Below are positions 6,190-7,201 of a stretch of DNA of 7,201 nt, one piece after another (position 1 is the first letter of the stretch; each line of letters begins with the position of its first letter). A program made the translations under genes and the position numbers. The notes beneath the pieces are model-generated. The model saw nothing but the letters and a program-made list of their open reading frames with translations, was not told where the DNA came from and ran no database searches. This DNA is from a bacterium (GTDB lineage Bacteria; Bacteroidota; Ignavibacteria; Kapaibacteriales; UBA961), in NCBI GenBank assembly GCA_022844575.1, contig JALHLL010000183.1:1-7201 (forward strand), in the 5' to 3' direction.

Positions 6190-6630
6190 ATGAGAGCAAT
6201 AATACAGAGAGTAAAAAGAGCAAAGGTTACTGTTGATTCCGTTATAAGCGGAGAAATTGGGAAAGGTTTAATGGTTCTATTGGGTATTACTCATGGTGAT
6301 ACGCTGGAACAAGTTGAATGGATTGCTCATAAAATTGCCAACCTTCGCATTTTTTCCGATAATGAGGGGAAAATGAATCTTTCTATCAAGGATATTGGCG
6401 GCGAGGTGTTAGTCGTTTCCAATTTTACACTCTATGGAGATGCAAAAAAGGGATTCAGACCAAGTTATATTGATGCCGCCAGACCTGAAATTGCCGAACC
6501 ACTATACAATGCAGTATGTGAGGAATTAAGAAGCAAACATGCAATTACTGTATCTACAGGAGTATTCGGTGCCATGATGGATGTGGAGTTGGTGAATGAT
6601 GGACCCGTTACTATTTCGATTGAGAAATAA
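6190..6630 (+). CDS. dtd: D-aminoacyl-tRNA deacylase
   Basis: This 146-residue protein has the usual length and full-length layout of DTD, the cytoplasmic enzyme that hydrolyses D-amino acids (and glycine) wrongly loaded on tRNA. It begins MRAIIQRVKRAKVTVD, has the GLMVLLGITHGDT strand (26-38) and NLRIFSDNEGKMNLS (51-65). It keeps the active-site block as SNFTLYGD (77-84) and the second motif as NDGPVT (136-141), whose Gly-cisPro pair from the partner subunit reads substrate chirality in the dimer. The first block is normally SQFTL, so this copy has Asn in place of Gln78. Everything else looks intact. ATG 6190 is the standard start although no Shine-Dalgarno sequence precedes it. The gene sits alone between a terminator and the hydrolase gene 61 bases downstream. 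dtd is a housekeeping gene in variable contexts, so its neighbours say little about its role. Confidence 0.93.
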   Translation: MRAIIQRVKRAKVTVDSVISGEIGKGLMVLLGITHGDTLEQVEWIAHKIANLRIFSDNEGKMNLSIKDIGGEVLVVSNFTLYGDAKKGFRPSYIDAARPEIAEPLYNAVCEELRSKHAITVSTGVFGAMMDVELVNDGPVTISIEK

Positions 6631-6691
6631 TTTATGAATTATTGTTAGAACGAAACATGTGTTGAGTACATACGTATTATAGGTAAACACT

Positions 6692-7201
6692 ATGATTACC
6701 ATGATACGACTAAGAAAAAACAGTAACAAAATTATTATAATAACAATTTTGTTATTTGTCGGATTATGCAGTACGTACTTACTTTCCAGAGACAATAATA
6801 TCTATTCAAAAAATGCAAATTATACATTGATGAATGATATATATGCTCTGTACCCGACAAAAAATGCGGATATAATAATGTTGGCCGATTCGCATACATA
6901 CAGCATGAATTGGGCTGAATTGTTCGGTGATTCTAAAATTGTTAACAGAGGAATAAGAGGAGATATAATACCCGGCTTTCAGGCAAGACTTCTAACAATT
7001 TTACAGTTAAAACCGAAAACAGTATGTATTATGGGCGGCATAAACGATTTGTATGCTCATTATTCTACTGCCGATATAATTGAAAATTATAGGGAACTTA
7101 TTACTACTCTAAGGAATAAAAATATTGCTGTTATTGTACAAAGTACATTATCGGTATGTGCTTCATACAGTAATTCAGCTTCAGTGAATGAACAAGTTCA
7201 T
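6692..7201 (+). CDS. Membrane-anchored SGNH/GDSL-family hydrolase, cut by the window end
   Basis: An open frame runs from ATG 6692 to the window edge (170 residues, no stop). An in-frame TAG at 6680-6682 bounds the start; ATG 6701 is an alternative. Residues 5-13 are basic (RLRKNSNK), then a single hydrophobic segment (about 13-31) forms a signal anchor, placing the rest outside the cytoplasmic membrane. The SGNH blocks follow: block I as MLADSHTYSMNW (63-74) with catalytic Ser67, block II as NRGIRGDI (85-92) with the oxyanion Gly, and block III as GGINDL (115-120) with Asn118. Block V with the Asp-x-x-His pair would lie beyond the window. The layout (WAELFG, NRGIRGD, PKT...GGIND) is that of the PAF-acetylhydrolase/acylhydrolase-like group common in Bacteroidota, which remove acyl groups from sugars or lipids. 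Block I has Ala where GDS is usual. A weak AGGT (6681-6684) lies seven bases before the start. Confidence 0.8.
   Translation, partial: MITMIRLRKNSNKIIIITILLFVGLCSTYLLSRDNNIYSKNANYTLMNDIYALYPTKNADIIMLADSHTYSMNWAELFGDSKIVNRGIRGDIIPGFQARLLTILQLKPKTVCIMGGINDLYAHYSTADIIENYRELITTLRNKNIAVIVQSTLSVCASYSNSASVNEQVH

Noticed and set aside
6626..6643. Hairpin AATAATT/AATTATT at the dtd stop codon
   Set aside because: It has no G-C pairs and no following T run, so it is unlikely to terminate transcription.
6724..6754. Ten-base perfect inverted repeat (TAACAAAATT ... AATTTTGTTA) with 11-base loop
   Set aside because: It lies within the codons of the hydrolase membrane anchor, is almost pure A/T, and has no T run or other regulatory mark. 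Ile/Leu codons in AT-rich DNA explain it.
6771..6780. Ten-base palindrome AGTACGTACT
   Set aside because: It is a single copy inside coding sequence with no second site nearby; chance is sufficient.
6526..6795. 89-codon frame on the minus strand
   Set aside because: It runs antisense through the end of dtd and the start of the SGNH hydrolase, both well supported, and its product is low-complexity Ile/Leu/Phe from AT-rich sequence.

Overview
The window suggests a free-living, AT-rich bacterium of the Bacteroidota/Chlorobiota side of the tree (Ignavibacteria- or Kapabacteria-like groups would fit). The main evidence is a 778-residue exported protein that ends in a type IX secretion (T9SS) sorting domain of the YPNP...YDITGR...G-YY type. 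Most starts have weak or no Shine-Dalgarno sequence, with two clear exceptions. The lineage is inference from these features only. All genes are on the + strand and there are no RNA genes, transposases or CRISPR repeats.

Layout: (1) 12-593, a small two-helix membrane protein of unknown function. (2) 666-2027, an AtuA-family (DUF1446) protein closed by a strong intrinsic terminator at 2043-2083. (3) 2147-2920, a family 2 glycosyltransferase starting at GTG, followed by a second hairpin terminator at 2958-3006. (4) 3025-3739, a secreted cysteine-rich protein whose signal-peptide region is split by an apparent one-base frameshift. (5) 3769-6105, a large exported Asp-box (BNR-like) repeat protein with a T9SS tail, followed by a clear terminator at 6131-6167. 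(6) 6190-6630, dtd, a D-aminoacyl-tRNA deacylase. (7) 6692 to the window end, the N-terminal part of a membrane-anchored SGNH/GDSL hydrolase that runs out of the window.

Genes 4 and 5 are 29 bases apart with no terminator between them and both look exported. They are the only pair that looks like one unit of function: a cysteine-rich secreted protein and a repeat protein bound for the cell surface. The other genes look like separate transcription units with unrelated jobs in metabolism, glycan synthesis, translation quality control and envelope ester hydrolysis. I found no convincing new multi-gene system. The best leads are the unrecognised cysteine-rich protein, its split start, and the tight packing of terminators against the next start codon.
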